In this document: positions 11,110 to 22,826 of the stretch, piece after piece
Layout: the number at the start of each line of letters is the position of its first letter
Numbering within the stretch: position 1 is the stretch's first letter
Assembly (NCBI GenBank): GCA_022577435.1
Contig: JAKOON010000005.1
Span: forward strand, 7,337,224 to 7,401,223
Direction of reading: 5' to 3'
Source: Embiotoca jacksoni
Lineage: Eukaryota; Chordata; Actinopteri; Embiotocidae
Length of the DNA: 64,000 nt
Notes under the pieces: generated by a model
Told to the model about the DNA's origin: nothing
What the model saw: the letters and a program-made list of their open reading frames with translations, nothing else
The model's database searches: none
Translations under genes and position numbers: made by a program

Positions 11110-11128
11110 AAAAAAAAAAAAAAAAAAA
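11110..11128. repeat. Poly(A) run, 19 nt
   Basis: Uninterrupted adenines directly next to the mariner remnant. Confidence 0.9.
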
Positions 11129-11460
11129 TTACATTATGGTACAAATTGTTAGTTTTCATTCAGTTTAATGTAGGGTTATGTAAACAGATTATTTTCTGTC
11201 GACGTTCAATTTACCAAGGTTCCCTAAATGCCTCTCATGCAGGCTATGGGTAGCGAGCTGGCTGTGCACAGAGAAGCCTTCAACGCCCGGTTACTGCAGC
11301 ACATGCAACCTAAGACAGTTGTGTGCGCAAAGATGTATTAAAAACGAATGAAATAAGATGTTCTAATGTTGCAGAGTTAAGCATTTTAAAAATTAAAACA
11401 CATTAGTTTAGATGTAGTCTACGTATCAAAATTTGGTAATGAATGACCAAATTTTGAACA

Positions 11461-11468
11461 CTAAATAG
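11461..11468 (+). repeat. Left target-site duplication CTAAATAG
   Basis: This octamer is repeated exactly at 12473-12480, bracketing an element with matching inverted termini. Eight-base duplications are characteristic of hAT transposition. Confidence 0.85.
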
Positions 11469-11852
11469 TAGGGACGAGCGAGTACAGCATTTTCTCTCTC
11501 TGTGTCTGTTAAACCAACTGAATTATCTGTATCCATATCCGTACTCGGGTGGGTGTGGCTTAGATTGGAAATGGGCAAGAACTAACCTGAAGTTGTTCAT
11601 TAAAGCCTGAAATTGGGTAGATCAGAAATTGCTAAATTTATTATTTATTACAAAACTATGCACAGAACAGCCCTGGAATTGAGCTTCAGAGCAATGTTTT
11701 TGATCACAAGAGTAAGAACTATTTACAGAACAATTCATGTATTTTTTTGAAGTTGCTATATTCATTGCTATTGTTGAGCTATAAGGAGAAGAAATGTCAG
11801 GCTAGTAATAAAGAAATAATAATGTACTATATGTATTCTGTTAAGCAAATAA

Positions 11853-11873
11853 TGTGTGTGTGTGTGTGTGTGG
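11853..11873. repeat. (GT)n microsatellite
   Basis: About 10 GT units inside the hAT-like element, followed by GGGTAGG-type short repeats to about 11903. Confidence 0.85.
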
Positions 11874-12268
11874 GAAGGGTAGGGAGGTGGGTAGGGTAGG
11901 GTAGATCAATAGCCTGCTTTATTATTTATTAAATAACCTGACGGTGGGAAGGTGGGGGATTTATGCAGACAGCCCGCATCGAAGTATACATTCAGCCTTA
12001 AACTATATTCTTACTGAAAGCTGTCAGCTGAGTGAAGATATCGTAATGAGGTCGGAGCGAGCCGATGGAGAAAAAGGAGTCACGAGCTGTAACTTGCAAC
12101 TTGTCCGGCAACAGCAAAGTTCTCAGAGTGATTCGACTGAAGATATTTTAAACAAACCTCACTGAAACGAGCCCGATGCCAGAAATTAACCCAGAAGAGT
12201 CACGAGTTGCTCTTAATTCCTGCTGAGACTGAGCAGGCTGACAGAGCGTGTGTCCTTGTGGCAGAGCT

Positions 12269-12350
12269 GGAGGCGAGGAGGCGGGGAGGCGGGGAGGCGA
12301 GGAGGTGGGGAGGCGAGGAGGCGAGGAGGCGGGGAGGCGGGGAGGCGGGG
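12269..12350. repeat. GGAGGCGR minisatellite
   Basis: About ten tandem copies of an 8-bp unit GGAGGCGG/GGAGGCGA, with one GGAGGTGG variant, inside the hAT-like element. The many GG and GGGG runs on the plus strand could form G-quadruplexes. Arg/Gly-rich and Pro/Ser-rich open frames across it are products of the repeat. Confidence 0.95.
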
Positions 12351-12472
12351 CTCTGTGTGTAGCTGCCTGGATTCATGCACAACGCATGCTAGAGGTTTGT
12401 TTGTCAGAAGCCCTCATCGACGCGGATGTTGACACAATTACTCGGATGATGCTCGTACTCGTCTCATCCCTA

Positions 12473-12480
12473 CTAAATAG
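12473..12480 (+). repeat. Right target-site duplication CTAAATAG
   Basis: Exact copy of the octamer at 11461-11468, directly after the right terminus. Confidence 0.85.
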
Positions 12481-15400
12481 TACTGAAGCATTTTGGTCGG
12501 TGCCATAAAAGTATTGAAGGTTGATACCCAGCTCTAAGCACGCAACATTATGCAACACTCTAAACTAAGGTGGGGAGCATGGTAAAGGTTTTACCTGCTT
12601 TGCATCAGCACGTTAGCATTGACATTGCGAGTGTGTTAAGTTGAAATGCACCTGCCAACCGTACTTGACCCCGACAGTAAAAGTTGACACAAAATAATCA
12701 TCCAAGTGTTACCGATATGGCTTCAAGTGTGATTTTTAACACGAGCTGGAGTTCTATTTCGCGTCTTTGGGGGAGAACGTGGTCTTCCTGCACTCATGAC
12801 CACTTCACTGTCATTTTCCTCTGTTTGATAGTAAAATTGCCAAACTGCGTTGTTACCAAATAGAATTCTGCAGAGAAGCATGGTGCCTGACAGTAACCTA
12901 CCTACCTGTCACTGAGGGGCATCAAAGTGATTCGTTCTCCCTCTTGATTGACGAGTCCATTGACGAGAGAGATGATAAGCAGCTCGGTGATCTCATTCAA
13001 GGTTTTAAGGAGCGGAGAGCAGCAACTTGTTTATGCTGATCGGTTTCACAGTCACAAGTGGGGGCATCTTTGAAACAGTCGATCCCTCACTGCAGTAAAC
13101 TGACTGCTCCTGTGTGCCACTCAAACTAGCTGGGAGTGTGTGCACATGTAAATCACTACGGATGTATGTTGTTGTGGGGAAGAAGTGACGCAACCGCAGC
13201 TGTTTTGATTTGCACTCAGTAACTCGAGCAGTGAGAGGGAATTTTCGCTGGTCAGAAAAAAATACAGCAATCAAAGCGGGCGCATGAGGACCGACACACT
13301 CACTGCACTGCTGAAATGTAAATTGAATGCTAACAGTCAATTTGACCATTTAATGGTCAGTCCAGGAATGCTGAAGAGCGGAAAGGACGCTGCACGCTCC
13401 TGCAGCACAGCACTCAGGGTTAATTGAGACAAACATACAGAAGTTAAATGCACACTCTCATTTTAGGTTTTAAGACGCAAATGAAAACTGAAATTATGTT
13501 TCGAATAATATTTTGTTCATGTTGTTGCAAACTTCAATAGTTAAAGCAGAATTAAATTAGTGTTTCTTTCTAGAGGTGAAGACTAGCAACAGTAGTCATA
13601 ACCAAAATATTGAATACATTGGGGGCAGCATTACAGATCTGTGGGGAGTTAACACAGCTTATCCAGACCTACTGACACTACTGTTCAGTAAAATACACGA
13701 GTGCTTGGTCAGCAAACAAGTTTAAAGTCATGGCCCTTAGATCGTTATTAGTTCACCACACTTTATTTTTCTTGAACTGAAAACTCCTGATAGATGTGAA
13801 ATATTTCACTTAAAACCTAATGTTTCATCTGAAATTAACATCAAGGATGAAACATCCTTTCCTCAGCAGATACTTTGTTTTGCATCTTCAGTTTTATCAG
13901 AATAATCACTCCTCACTGTGAAATCTGAGTGCACAAGTTTTAACTTCAGCAGGTCTCTGATAGTTAGATATGATAGCTTCTAAAGAACAGACATTTAAAC
14001 ATTGTGTTCACACAGTAATTGAGGAAGTTTATATAATATAAAATGTGCATTTTTAAAATTATTCCATTTTTGGTTTAAAAACAAAACATTTTACCAAGTT
14101 GTTGAGGTTAAATTTGAAATAATGCAACTCTAACGTTCAGAACAGGCTGAAAGCCTGAAACCACAATGTAGCTCAGTAAACAATCAACATCTGTACTGAA
14201 CACAACTCCATCACGCACCTGCATATATATGAAGGATACACAATATATTGGTGGTATGAAATATTGGCTAAATATGAAGAAAATTATTGTTGTTGTTTTG
14301 ATAATAGAATCACGTCCAATAATGTGGAGCATGCTGTGGACGCGACTTAATGCCTGGTTGGCTTCTGCTGCTTGGATGCACTCTGGGTTACATTTTACTC
14401 AAGTTAATGACAACAATGCTGGTTATCCACATAAAGGTTGGACAGTGCTTTACAGAAAAGTTGCTCATATAAAAACGGTACAGTTGCTGAATACATAATT
14501 TCTGCTTTTCTTTGTGGACTGAGCTGTTTGACACTTGCTCAGTATTTAAAAAAACATCTGGACTTAGAGCTAATAAAAAAAACAACAACTCTGAATTTAT
14601 ACAACAAGGAACCTTTTAACGTTTATCCTGTCCTAGAAAAATAACATGAGCTGTTTTTCTTTTAACTCTCAGCTCTCTTAGATGCTGACTTCTTATTGTT
14701 CAGGCATGAATGCCTTTTGTTCAGGACTCGGAGCGGTTTACACGAAGGGAATTTAAGAGTTTGGAAAAAGGGGAGGGAGGAGGAGTCCATGAGTTTGACG
14801 AGTGGCAAGAAAGTCTGACTGACAACAAAAAACACTGTGCTTAAAATGCCACCTGCCCAATTCCTAGTTATTTGTTGCTTTTCACACCTCAGAACAGCAT
14901 TCAGTGTGTGTGCAGGCTTTTACCTGCCTTGTATTTTATCAACCATCCACCAGAGAGACACTCGTTGTTGCAGAGTCCATTTATTTCTGGCCAGAAGCCC
15001 TTCAAGCTGCATTTACAACATACAGACTTGCATATAGAATTTGATGACTGTAAATAGTGTTTGATGTTTTTTTTTCTCCCTTTCCCTTTACCTCCACCTT
15101 ATGCACGTGTACTTTCCATTTTAGGCTTTGAAGGCCAGCGTGTACATTTCCTGTGTGAACTGGGATTTGTAACTACATTTAGGCTGTCTGTGCTCATTAG
15201 TACGTGCTGTGCTTCCTTTTCGGCGTGCTTTGGCTACGTGTTTGCCCTCTATTCACTTCAAAGACGACTTCGCTCATAGACATTGACTTCACCTGGCCTT
15301 AATTTGCTTTGATGGCCGGGGTCAGCTGCAGAAAGTTCTGGACGTGCAAGATGATGAGTGTCAGCCATAACTTTGTAGGCCCGGTGCAAAAACACAAATG

Positions 15401-15606
15401 ACTCATTCAGCTTATCAACAGTTTAACCTAAACTTGACTCTCTCTCTTAGCATTTCTTCTTTGGTCCAAGATGCATAACGGAACTAATTTGTCTGCAGCG
15501 CCTCAGTGAAAGAACAGAGAGGAGTAATTAAGAGTGGTTATTTGGTGTCTCCCCAGAATTGACCGACATGTAACCAACACTAAAAGGGTCACCGCTGTGG
15601 AGGCTG
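12481..15606. other. Unassigned sequence
   Basis: No gene or repeat family is recognised. A 114-codon minus-strand frame at 13005-13349 and shorter frames between 14108 and 15279 have no identifiable domains. Confidence 0.45.
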
Positions 15607-15840
15607 ATCAGAATCAGAATCAGAATCAGAATCAGAATCAGGATCAGAATCAGCTTCATTGGCCAGGTTTGTTTACACATTGTTGGGTTTCTCTGTATAA
15701 TATGGTAAAGTCTTGCTGTAAGGACTTTGATGTGTTAAGTGCCATGAAATAACCCGTGTTGTGATTTGGCGCTGTATCAATAAAATTGAATTGAATTAAA
15801 TTGAACATACAAGGAATTTGACTCCGGTTGTTCTGTCTAT
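15607..15840 (+). mobile_element. Dispersed repeat with (CAGAAT)n head, interrupted
   Basis: A run of GAATCA units (15607-15653) leads into CTTCATTGGCCAGGTTTGTTTACACAT, and the element resumes at 15805 with ACATACAAGGAATTTGACTCCGG. Together these match a widespread teleost consensus in which TTTACACATACAAGGAATTTG is continuous. The interruption (15681-15804) is a separate retroposon tail bracketed by ACAT on both sides. The class of the host repeat is not established here. Confidence 0.65.
15681..15804 (+). mobile_element. Nested retroposon 3' tail
   Basis: The 124-bp insert begins TGTTGGGTTTCTCTGTA, passes through TTGTGATTTGGCGCTGTATC and ends in ATAAAATTGAATTGAATTAAATTGA. This is a common teleost LINE/SINE tail, and the minus-strand copy at 661-740 belongs to the same family. 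It sits within the ACACATACAAGG sequence of the host repeat and duplicates ACAT (15677-15680 and 15805-15808). The short body indicates severe 5' truncation. Confidence 0.7.
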
Positions 15841-16596
15841 TGGGTTGATGTTTAGATTATTTTAATTTATCCCCCTGGTGGTTGCATGTGTTATTGCAGT
15901 TAGTTTAGCAGTAGAAGTCTTCTCTTCATTCATTGGCCAATAGGGTCACATGACGTGGCCAGAGCAATGATTCCAGCGCACAGCAGAGGTGAGGGATGAC
16001 ATGTGGGGCAGCTAATCCTCTGCCTTTCTTACGTTGAGTGCCTTGAGAAGCAATGCTTGTGAGTACCCAAATATCAGGTGTGCTGAATTGTACTACTTAT
16101 TGAATGTTTACATAGAACTTTAACATAAAGAGAGACGTTTTTATGGAGCTAGTATTTTTTAGCATCTAAATTAAGGTAAAGCATTGTGATGACTCAGCAA
16201 AAATGTTAATTATCAAGCCATGCCTTGTTTGTTGAAAAGGAAGGTAATTTAGCACAGTGTTTTATTCTGTGTGGTACATCAGAAAAGATATGTAATTTTA
16301 TTTTGACATACATACTGATTGAGTGATTTATTTTGTCCTTATTTCAGTTTTACAAAAAAGATTGTTGTACACGAGAAGAGGAAAACAAACAGTAAACGTT
16401 CATTCAACTTTACTTCTTCGTCTGACTCTCTATGCAACAGTATGTTCGCTATCTGTCGAAGTGTGGTCTGACACCTACTCTGAGGACAGAATACCGGTTG
16501 TAACTTGATCTCTGTGTGCAAAAAAAAAAAATCAGACAGACATAAATAGACATATAAACATACATATACATATATATAGCTATGAAAGAAAGAATC
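15841..16596. other. Unassigned sequence ending in AT-rich simple repeats
   Basis: No gene is recognised. From about 16520 an A-run and CATATA/CATATATA repeats lead up to the 3' side of the LINE remnant. Confidence 0.5.
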
Positions 16597-17730
16597 AAAT
16601 ATATACACCTAAAAAATTATGCAGTTGCACATAGTGCAAATAGTGCTGATGCGGTTGGGTATAGTGCAAAAGGTCCAGCGATGTAAAACATTGTAACTGT
16701 TTAGCAGAGTGACGGCCTGTGGATAAAATCTGTTCTTGTTTCTGGTTGTTTTGGCGTACAGCTGCTCTGTAGCGCCCCCCAGAGGAGAGAAGCTGAAACA
16801 GCGGGTGTCCAGGGTGGGATTGACCTGCAGAGATGCTACCTGCCCGTTTCCTGACTCCAGATGAGTATAAGTCCTGAATGGAGGGCAGGTCGGCACCGAT
16901 GATTTTCTTTACAGTCCTGACTGTCGGTTGTAGTCTGTTCCTGTCCTGTTGGTGGCCGAGCCAAACCTGACGGTGATGGAGGTGCAGAGAACAGACTGGA
17001 TTATGGCGCTGTAGAACTGGATCAGCAGCTCCTGGGGCAGGTTGAGCTTCCTGAGCTGCCGCAGAAAGTACATTCTCTACTGGGCGTTCTTGATGATGGA
17101 GTTGATGTTGGACTCCCACTTCAGGTCCTGGGAGATTGTGGATCCCTGAAACCTGAAGGTTTCCACTGCAGACACGGTGTTGTTGAGGAAGGTGATGGGG
17201 GGGGCAGTGTTGGGGGGTGGGGGGCTCCTCCTAAAGTCCACTGTCATCTCTACAGTCTTGAGCGGGTTCAGTTCCAGGTGGTTCTGACTGCACCAGAGGA
17301 CCAGCTGTTCAACCTCCCATCTGTATGCAGACTTTTTACCATCCCTGATGAGGCCGATGACCGTTGGGCCGTCTGCAAATTTCAGGAGTTTGACAGATGA
17401 GTCTCATGCGGTGCAGTCGTTGTTGTAGAGGGAGAAGAGAAGGGGGGTGGGGGACACACACTCCTCGTATGTCCCTGGGGAGTCGAGGTGTTACAGGATG
17501 TATTGCGGTCCCATGTTGATTGCATCATCCACCGACCTGTTTGCCCGGTAGGCAAACTGCATGGGGTCCAGCAGTGGGCCTGTAGTGTCCTTCAGGTGGG
17601 CCAACACCAGTCCTTCAAAAGACTTCATGACTACAGACCTCACGGTGTCTGTAGTCACAGTTTTATCAGAGGATGGCCTAGAGTTTAAGAGTTCCTCCCA
17701 GGTGTATGTGACCAGAGAGGGAGAGCAGTA
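16597..17730 (-). pseudogene. L2/Rex1-like LINE reverse transcriptase, broken
   Basis: Reading down the minus strand gives 'MKSFEGLVLAHLK' then 'FAYRANRSVDDAINMG' (about 17640-17500), 'LLFSLYNNDC', the catalytic-box equivalent 'FADG', 'LVLWCSQNHLELN', then 'SAIIQSVLCTSITV' and 'LYAKTTRNKN' near the C terminus. These are landmarks of a teleost Jockey/L2-superfamily RT and its thumb. By comparison with the family, roughly 60 residues holding RT motif A are deleted around 17458-17466, where GTYEE joins CVSP directly. The catalytic FADD box reads FADG (17368-17379). Stops (for example TAA after NMGPQYIL, and TGA after NNDCTA) and a frameshift near 16900 break the frame. Endonuclease and upstream RT domains are missing. 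Homology fades upstream of about 17650, and a 107-codon frame covers 17491-17814. It is inactive. Confidence 0.8.
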
Positions 17731-20700
17731 AACCATGCAAATAAACAAAAATACAAATAGTACGAGAGTGAAGTACTGAAGCTGCCATGCGCAGCGCCAT
17801 CTCAATGCCCCCATTTTGGCCTTAAGGCAGGTGTAAATTTAACAAGAGGGTGATGCATGGAAAAATCTATCTTTGATTTCATCCTGATAATTGTTTTTTC
17901 CGTTTTGGCATGTAAATATAGATACATTCAATTATTCAGAGTCAGATACAGACACATTCTTATCCAAGTAATGAGAGTTTGCCAGTAATGTTGTTTCCCA
18001 AGTTGCACTCATAATCAATCACAGCCAAGGGCATGAGTAATTTGTTCATATGCGGTGTCAGAATCATTCTGATGGCAATATTTTTTCTCATGAGTGGGAA
18101 CTAAAAACAAATGTACTTTTTCTTTGTTAAATGATTACACTTGTTTTCACTATGCAAAGACAATATTGAATCACTGCTTGAGTCATGGCTTGGAAAATGC
18201 AGTGAGCTGTGATTATGACTTTGATAGCCTCATATGGTAAGCAATGGCAACTGAGGTGGCTGCGTTTTTGAATGAGCTGAGAAAGGCATGAGGCTGTGTA
18301 TAGATCACATTCAAAGTCATATTGATTAAGAGATGAAAGCACAAAGCACTCTCAATGGCCACTACAATGAAATAATAGACACTAATGGACATCTCCGTTC
18401 TGGTTGGTAAAATGTCAAAGTTAAGGCAGTCTCTCATAGTTAGTGTGATTCAAAGGGTCATTATGTCTCACATTTGGCCTGCTGTTAGTGAATCATCTGC
18501 GTTTGGTTTTGCATAACCTGACATGCCTTTGGAAGAGTTTACTGTCGGCCCAGATCAGGACCTGACATTTAAAGCGTGACATCCACTTACAAATTGGACG
18601 TGTCTGCCGCTCTTGGCTTTGGCCTTCTTGTTTGTCTGCATCGCTTTTGACAATGTCGCCGAATCCAACGTTGCGGTCTGCGCGGTCTAATTGCGGTTTC
18701 GTTTTGGGATGATGAAGAACTTGCCCTGCTGTTGACTCGACTCGACCATAGGAAGCCCATGAGATGGACGGCAGCAGTAATGGTCTCAACATTTAGGGGA
18801 ACACGAGGCAAGCTGCAGTCACTGGCCTTTTCATATGGTAGCAGTGCTGACTTGTTCTTGCACTGTCAGCCCAGATAACCTCATTGTCATGCAGGACTGC
18901 TCATCTCTGTTGGCTTCCTATTTAGTCTGACATTGGGGACAGAGAGGATTCTTTTATTTTTCTTTTGGTCTCATAAGGTCAGACTAAAATGCTGACTTTT
19001 TGATGGTTTTGCATTCCTCACTATAAAAGCATTTAAAGTGTAAATAGGCCATGCAACATCATTCATAATTCAACACAGATGAACTCCAAGCTTTATAGAC
19101 AGAAGGAGAAAAAGTCCCTTGAGGAAATTCACTGAATTACAGCCGCACAACAGGTACTTCCGCAACTTCGTTGGTGCCATTTGGCTCTCTGGCCAAGCCT
19201 AATCTGATTCAGCTCCGCCTGCTCCTTTGGTGTGTCTGCCACCGGTGCCTGTCGAGAACATGTATCACACTGAGCAAGAAACAAGTCGAACCACTGACAC
19301 GACACCATCTGTACATGCAGGTAGCAATCTGTGCCGTCCCTTTACTGTCTTGGCCTGTAATCAGGGTCTCCACCACACTACTTATTGATTCAAATCTGCT
19401 GTGGTTTCTGAGGATGGCTACTAGCAGTTAAAAGGCAGGTGACTTTATATCTTGTTTATTTCTTCTAAACTGAGGAGAGACATACCAGAAGAATGTGAAG
19501 GTGAAACAGAGAAAAAGCAGTTCTTTGTATTAAGGATGGGTTAGGAGTTTTTGAATAGTCATTAAAAAAAAATCCAATAGTTTTTATTTCCTTTGTTTAT
19601 GCCAGCACCTGGTAGCTATCCATTACTGCTACCAGAACATGGTGGTAATGCACCTAAAAGCTGTTTGCCAACTGCCATTACACAACAAAAGGAGGAGAAG
19701 AACAGGGTCCAGTGAAACATATGTGACAATTAGATGCTACGGTGCAAACAGGAGAAACATCCAAAGACTGCTGCAGCTGTCAAAATGTTTTGTGACAAAA
19801 ATAAGGAGCAGTGCAAACTCTGCCTTGTAAAACTAGCATATCATAAGTTTTCCACAGCTATGCACAGTTAATCAGTGTCTAGCTTTGTCACCAGATGAAG
19901 TAAGTTTAATGCAGTAGCAGGGGGTGAGTCTTCAAATAATAGTTGACTTCAACATGTAATTTTGTAGTATTTCAATTGTTACTTGCTTTGAAATATTCAC
20001 TTGGATGGCACCAATTTCTAGAATGATTTGAGTGACATGAGGTGCAAAAGTGACAGGCTTAAAGTAGATAATGGATAGAATGCCTTAATTGTGACTCGTG
20101 GACTAAAATATTTTTAGATTACAGAATATATCTGTATTTTAGTCAAAATTAACAGTACCTGCTAACAGCCCTGCTCTCTAGTCCACGTGCACGCCACTAA
20201 ACATATCGCGTGCACGCGCACATGGAAGTGTGCGGCAGCGCTGTCAATTGTAGGTTACAGAGAAAAACGGTCTCGCTCTCTCTTTTTGGCTGTCTCTTCA
20301 CTTCCCCTGCCGTTCTCACTTTTGAATTAGGCTATAAACTTCTGTCCAGCGCTTCCTACATCAGGCAAGTCAATCTAATAAAAACGAGATACATCAGACG
20401 CATTATAGTTTTGGGACTGACTAGTATAACTGGGGAGACTCCTTTAAAAGAGGTCAGGGCTGCTGCTCAGCCGATCTGGGCTGGAGGAGGATGAAGCTGG
20501 GGTGAGCTGGGCTTCAGAGTGCAGCTTTATGTTCGGCTCGTTGTGCTCGATATCACCTCCATCGCTGCGGAGCGCTGTGGTGACTGCAATCGGAGATCTC
20601 TTTCTAATTGATATGTAGCCTAATGAACGAATTAACACACAGCACGGACTCATTTTACTACTGTTATTTTGTTCAGGAACCCTAATGTGCTGAAAATGAA

Positions 20701-22680
20701 CCTGTGACTATAAATGGAGAATGATTTAGAGCTCCCGCTGAACTTCTCTAAGTAGGCTTTCCGGGGAGCTTGTGTCCTTTTCTGGGCAACTGAGCTCCCC
20801 TTAGCTCCCCTGTAATTCGAACTAGGATTTTAGTACACATTACCAGTCTATTTCACTCAAGTTAAACTGGCTTAGGAAATACTAAACAGATATATGGTGG
20901 TACTACAAAAGCATGTATGGAAGTCATATTCAGTGAAATAGATTTGAAAGTAGACAACTACACTGTAAAACATTATATCTATGTTACTATCTTCTGTACA
21001 TGGAAAAAGGCAATTAAAGCTTTTAGATTTGAAAATGGTTCTAATAGTAATTGATGTCACCCAGGTGAAAGAAGTAGTTTTATCTGGTATCACATACAAC
21101 ACATCAAGCCTCAGAAGGAGACCATCTGAGCGCTACATGTGTGACTGGCATGCATTACACGGTTCCCAGACACCTCCCCAGGAGATGCGGTTCAAATGGC
21201 CTCACTGAGCAAGTTCTGCACGACTGCCCGGCACAACACAGTCAGAGTGCATGAAAGTGGTGTGAGACGCAGAACTTAATATCTTTCGCTCCGGCGAGCT
21301 GCTTTAATAGAAGCTGTCCATCCCAAAGGGAATAAGAGACAGAGAACAACAAAACACGCTTTGTGGTCTAATTTGTCTGTTTATATTTACAAATACATGT
21401 AAAGTGAACTTTCATACTTTTCTGAGCAAAGGTCACCAAACCAAGACATGTTATCACTCAAAAGTAAATTGCCTGTGTTGTCTCAGTAGGATAAAATTTC
21501 CATATAGGCTGAAATGGCCTCAGTAATGGAATTGTACTGTAAGTGTCCAACAAAATCCCCTGTAGGGTTTGTTCTGAAATATGAATGTAATTTCATGTAA
21601 CTGGGAACACAAAGTAAAATAATTCATTATTGTTTCAAGCTGAAACCATTATTTTGACCTTTATACCATTAAATACAAAATTCTGGCAGGGTGGGTAAGA
21701 GATAAACAGTCGTGACTTCACAACGCATCAGCCAGGCTAGCTGCGTCACTCCATCTTTGTCTGTTTCACTGGAGGAGATCAAAGAGATGGCGTCCATTCA
21801 GTTTTTGTCTTGTCTGTGGTATTATTGCAGTTTGTAGTATTTCATTTACATGCTAATGAAAAGTTGACTCAGTTCTGGGGGGAAAAAAAGTCAGTAAGAC
21901 CTCCATGAGCATTCCTCACTCTCCATATACAGTGCATGCTTTCTCTCTCAATAATAATGAGAGAAAAGTAAAGGAATGTCCCAATGAAAAGTCATTACAG
22001 ATTACTAAAGTCCCAAAACACAGGTGGTGGCTGAACTCACACATTTCACAGAAAAAGACTCTATAGTCTACTCTTTAATGTACACCCATATATGCACGTT
22101 ATTGGTGATGGAGAAAAATCACTCTGTTCAATGTATTTACCATTTTCTATGTTGGAAAATGTACTTTACTCTGTGTATTGACAACGGTCTCTCCTTTCCC
22201 ATGTGAATGTGTCTCACTCCCATCTGAGAGTGTCTCTTTCCCACCTGGACATGTCCCTTTCCCATCCGATGGAGACACTTTCCCACCTACATAGGCTGAT
22301 CTACTTATTGTAAACAAGCTTAGAATGTTTCAGGCAGTCTACCCATCTGGAGGTGTTTTGGTCTGGAGGTGTCTTGTTCACATGAAGATAAGCAGGAGTG
22401 CAGTTCTCATGCAAGGAGGGGAGCAGAGAGACACCAGCAAATTGTATAAATCAGAATAGGCACAGCAATGTACATTTAATGTTTTCTGATGAGACGGAAG
22501 TTTTATAAATTACATTTGGATGAGTTAAATGACAATCACACTGACAAAGAAAATGTGTAACAATTATTTTGTAATGGAGCCTTGTCATTATTATTCAACT
22601 CATATGTTATACCGCTGCTTTTTTATTTAATACTGGTACATATGCCAGTTTTTTTTTTCAAAACTCAGTTAAGCTTGTGG
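17731..22680. other. Unassigned sequence with a GC-richer patch
   Basis: No gene is recognised. At about 20160-20830 composition shifts: CpG and GC-rich motifs (CGTGCACGCGCACA, GCGGAGCGCTGTGG) are followed by AGCTCCCC repeats. This looks like an unrecognised transposon fragment rather than a promoter, but the sequence does not decide. A 99-codon minus-strand frame at 18493-18792 and a 94-codon plus frame at 20210-20494 have no recognisable domain. Confidence 0.4.
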
Positions 22681-22688
22681 GAACTATA

Positions 22689-22826
22689 ATGACAGCTGTA
22701 ATATCCCGTCTGTCTGAAAAACGAAGAGAAGAAATGATTGAATTACTGCAAAAAGACAATAATTTAAAAAGGATTTCCAGGACACTTGAAGTTCCAAGAG
22801 ACAATGTTGTCAGCATTTTATGCTAA
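22689..22826 (+). pseudogene. Possible transposase HTH fragment
   Basis: A 45-codon frame reads LSEKRREEMIELL, then NNLKRISRTLEVPRDNVVSI. The pattern (basic/acidic helix, 'IS..LEV', then a second helix) resembles the N-terminal helix-turn-helix of Tc1/mariner-type transposases, where 'L..E.R..IV.L...G...I...L.V....V..I' is typical. It ends at TAA 22824-22826. Downstream DNA keeps no clear DDE domain, and no terminal repeats were found. It may be a short relic of a different family from the Tc1 copy at 49351-50986, or chance. No other family member was found in the window. Confidence 0.3.

Larger units (their letters stand above)
11469..12472. mobile_element. Non-autonomous hAT-like transposon, complete
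   Basis: The element is 1,004 bp long. Its left end reads TAGGGACGAGCGAGTAC. The reverse complement of its right end reads TAGGGATGAGACGAGTACGAG. The flanks carry a perfect 8-bp duplication (CTAAATAG). Both ends are rich in TACTCG-type subterminal motifs (GTACTCGGGTG near 11542, ACTCGGATGATGCTCGTACTCG near 12440-12460), as hAT ends usually are. No hAT transposase, BED finger or dimerisation domain is encoded, so it must have moved with a transposase supplied in trans. Internally it carries a short (GT)n run (11853-11873) and a G-rich minisatellite (12269-12350). The intact duplication suggests a fairly young insertion. Confidence 0.85.

Noticed and set aside
12200..12508. Arg/Gly-rich and Ser/Pro-rich frames across 12269-12350
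   Set aside because: They are translations of the GGAGGCGR minisatellite.
15607..15653. Tandem GAATCA units considered as a CRISPR-like or regulatory array
   Set aside because: Six-base units without spacers at the head of a known-type teleost dispersed repeat.
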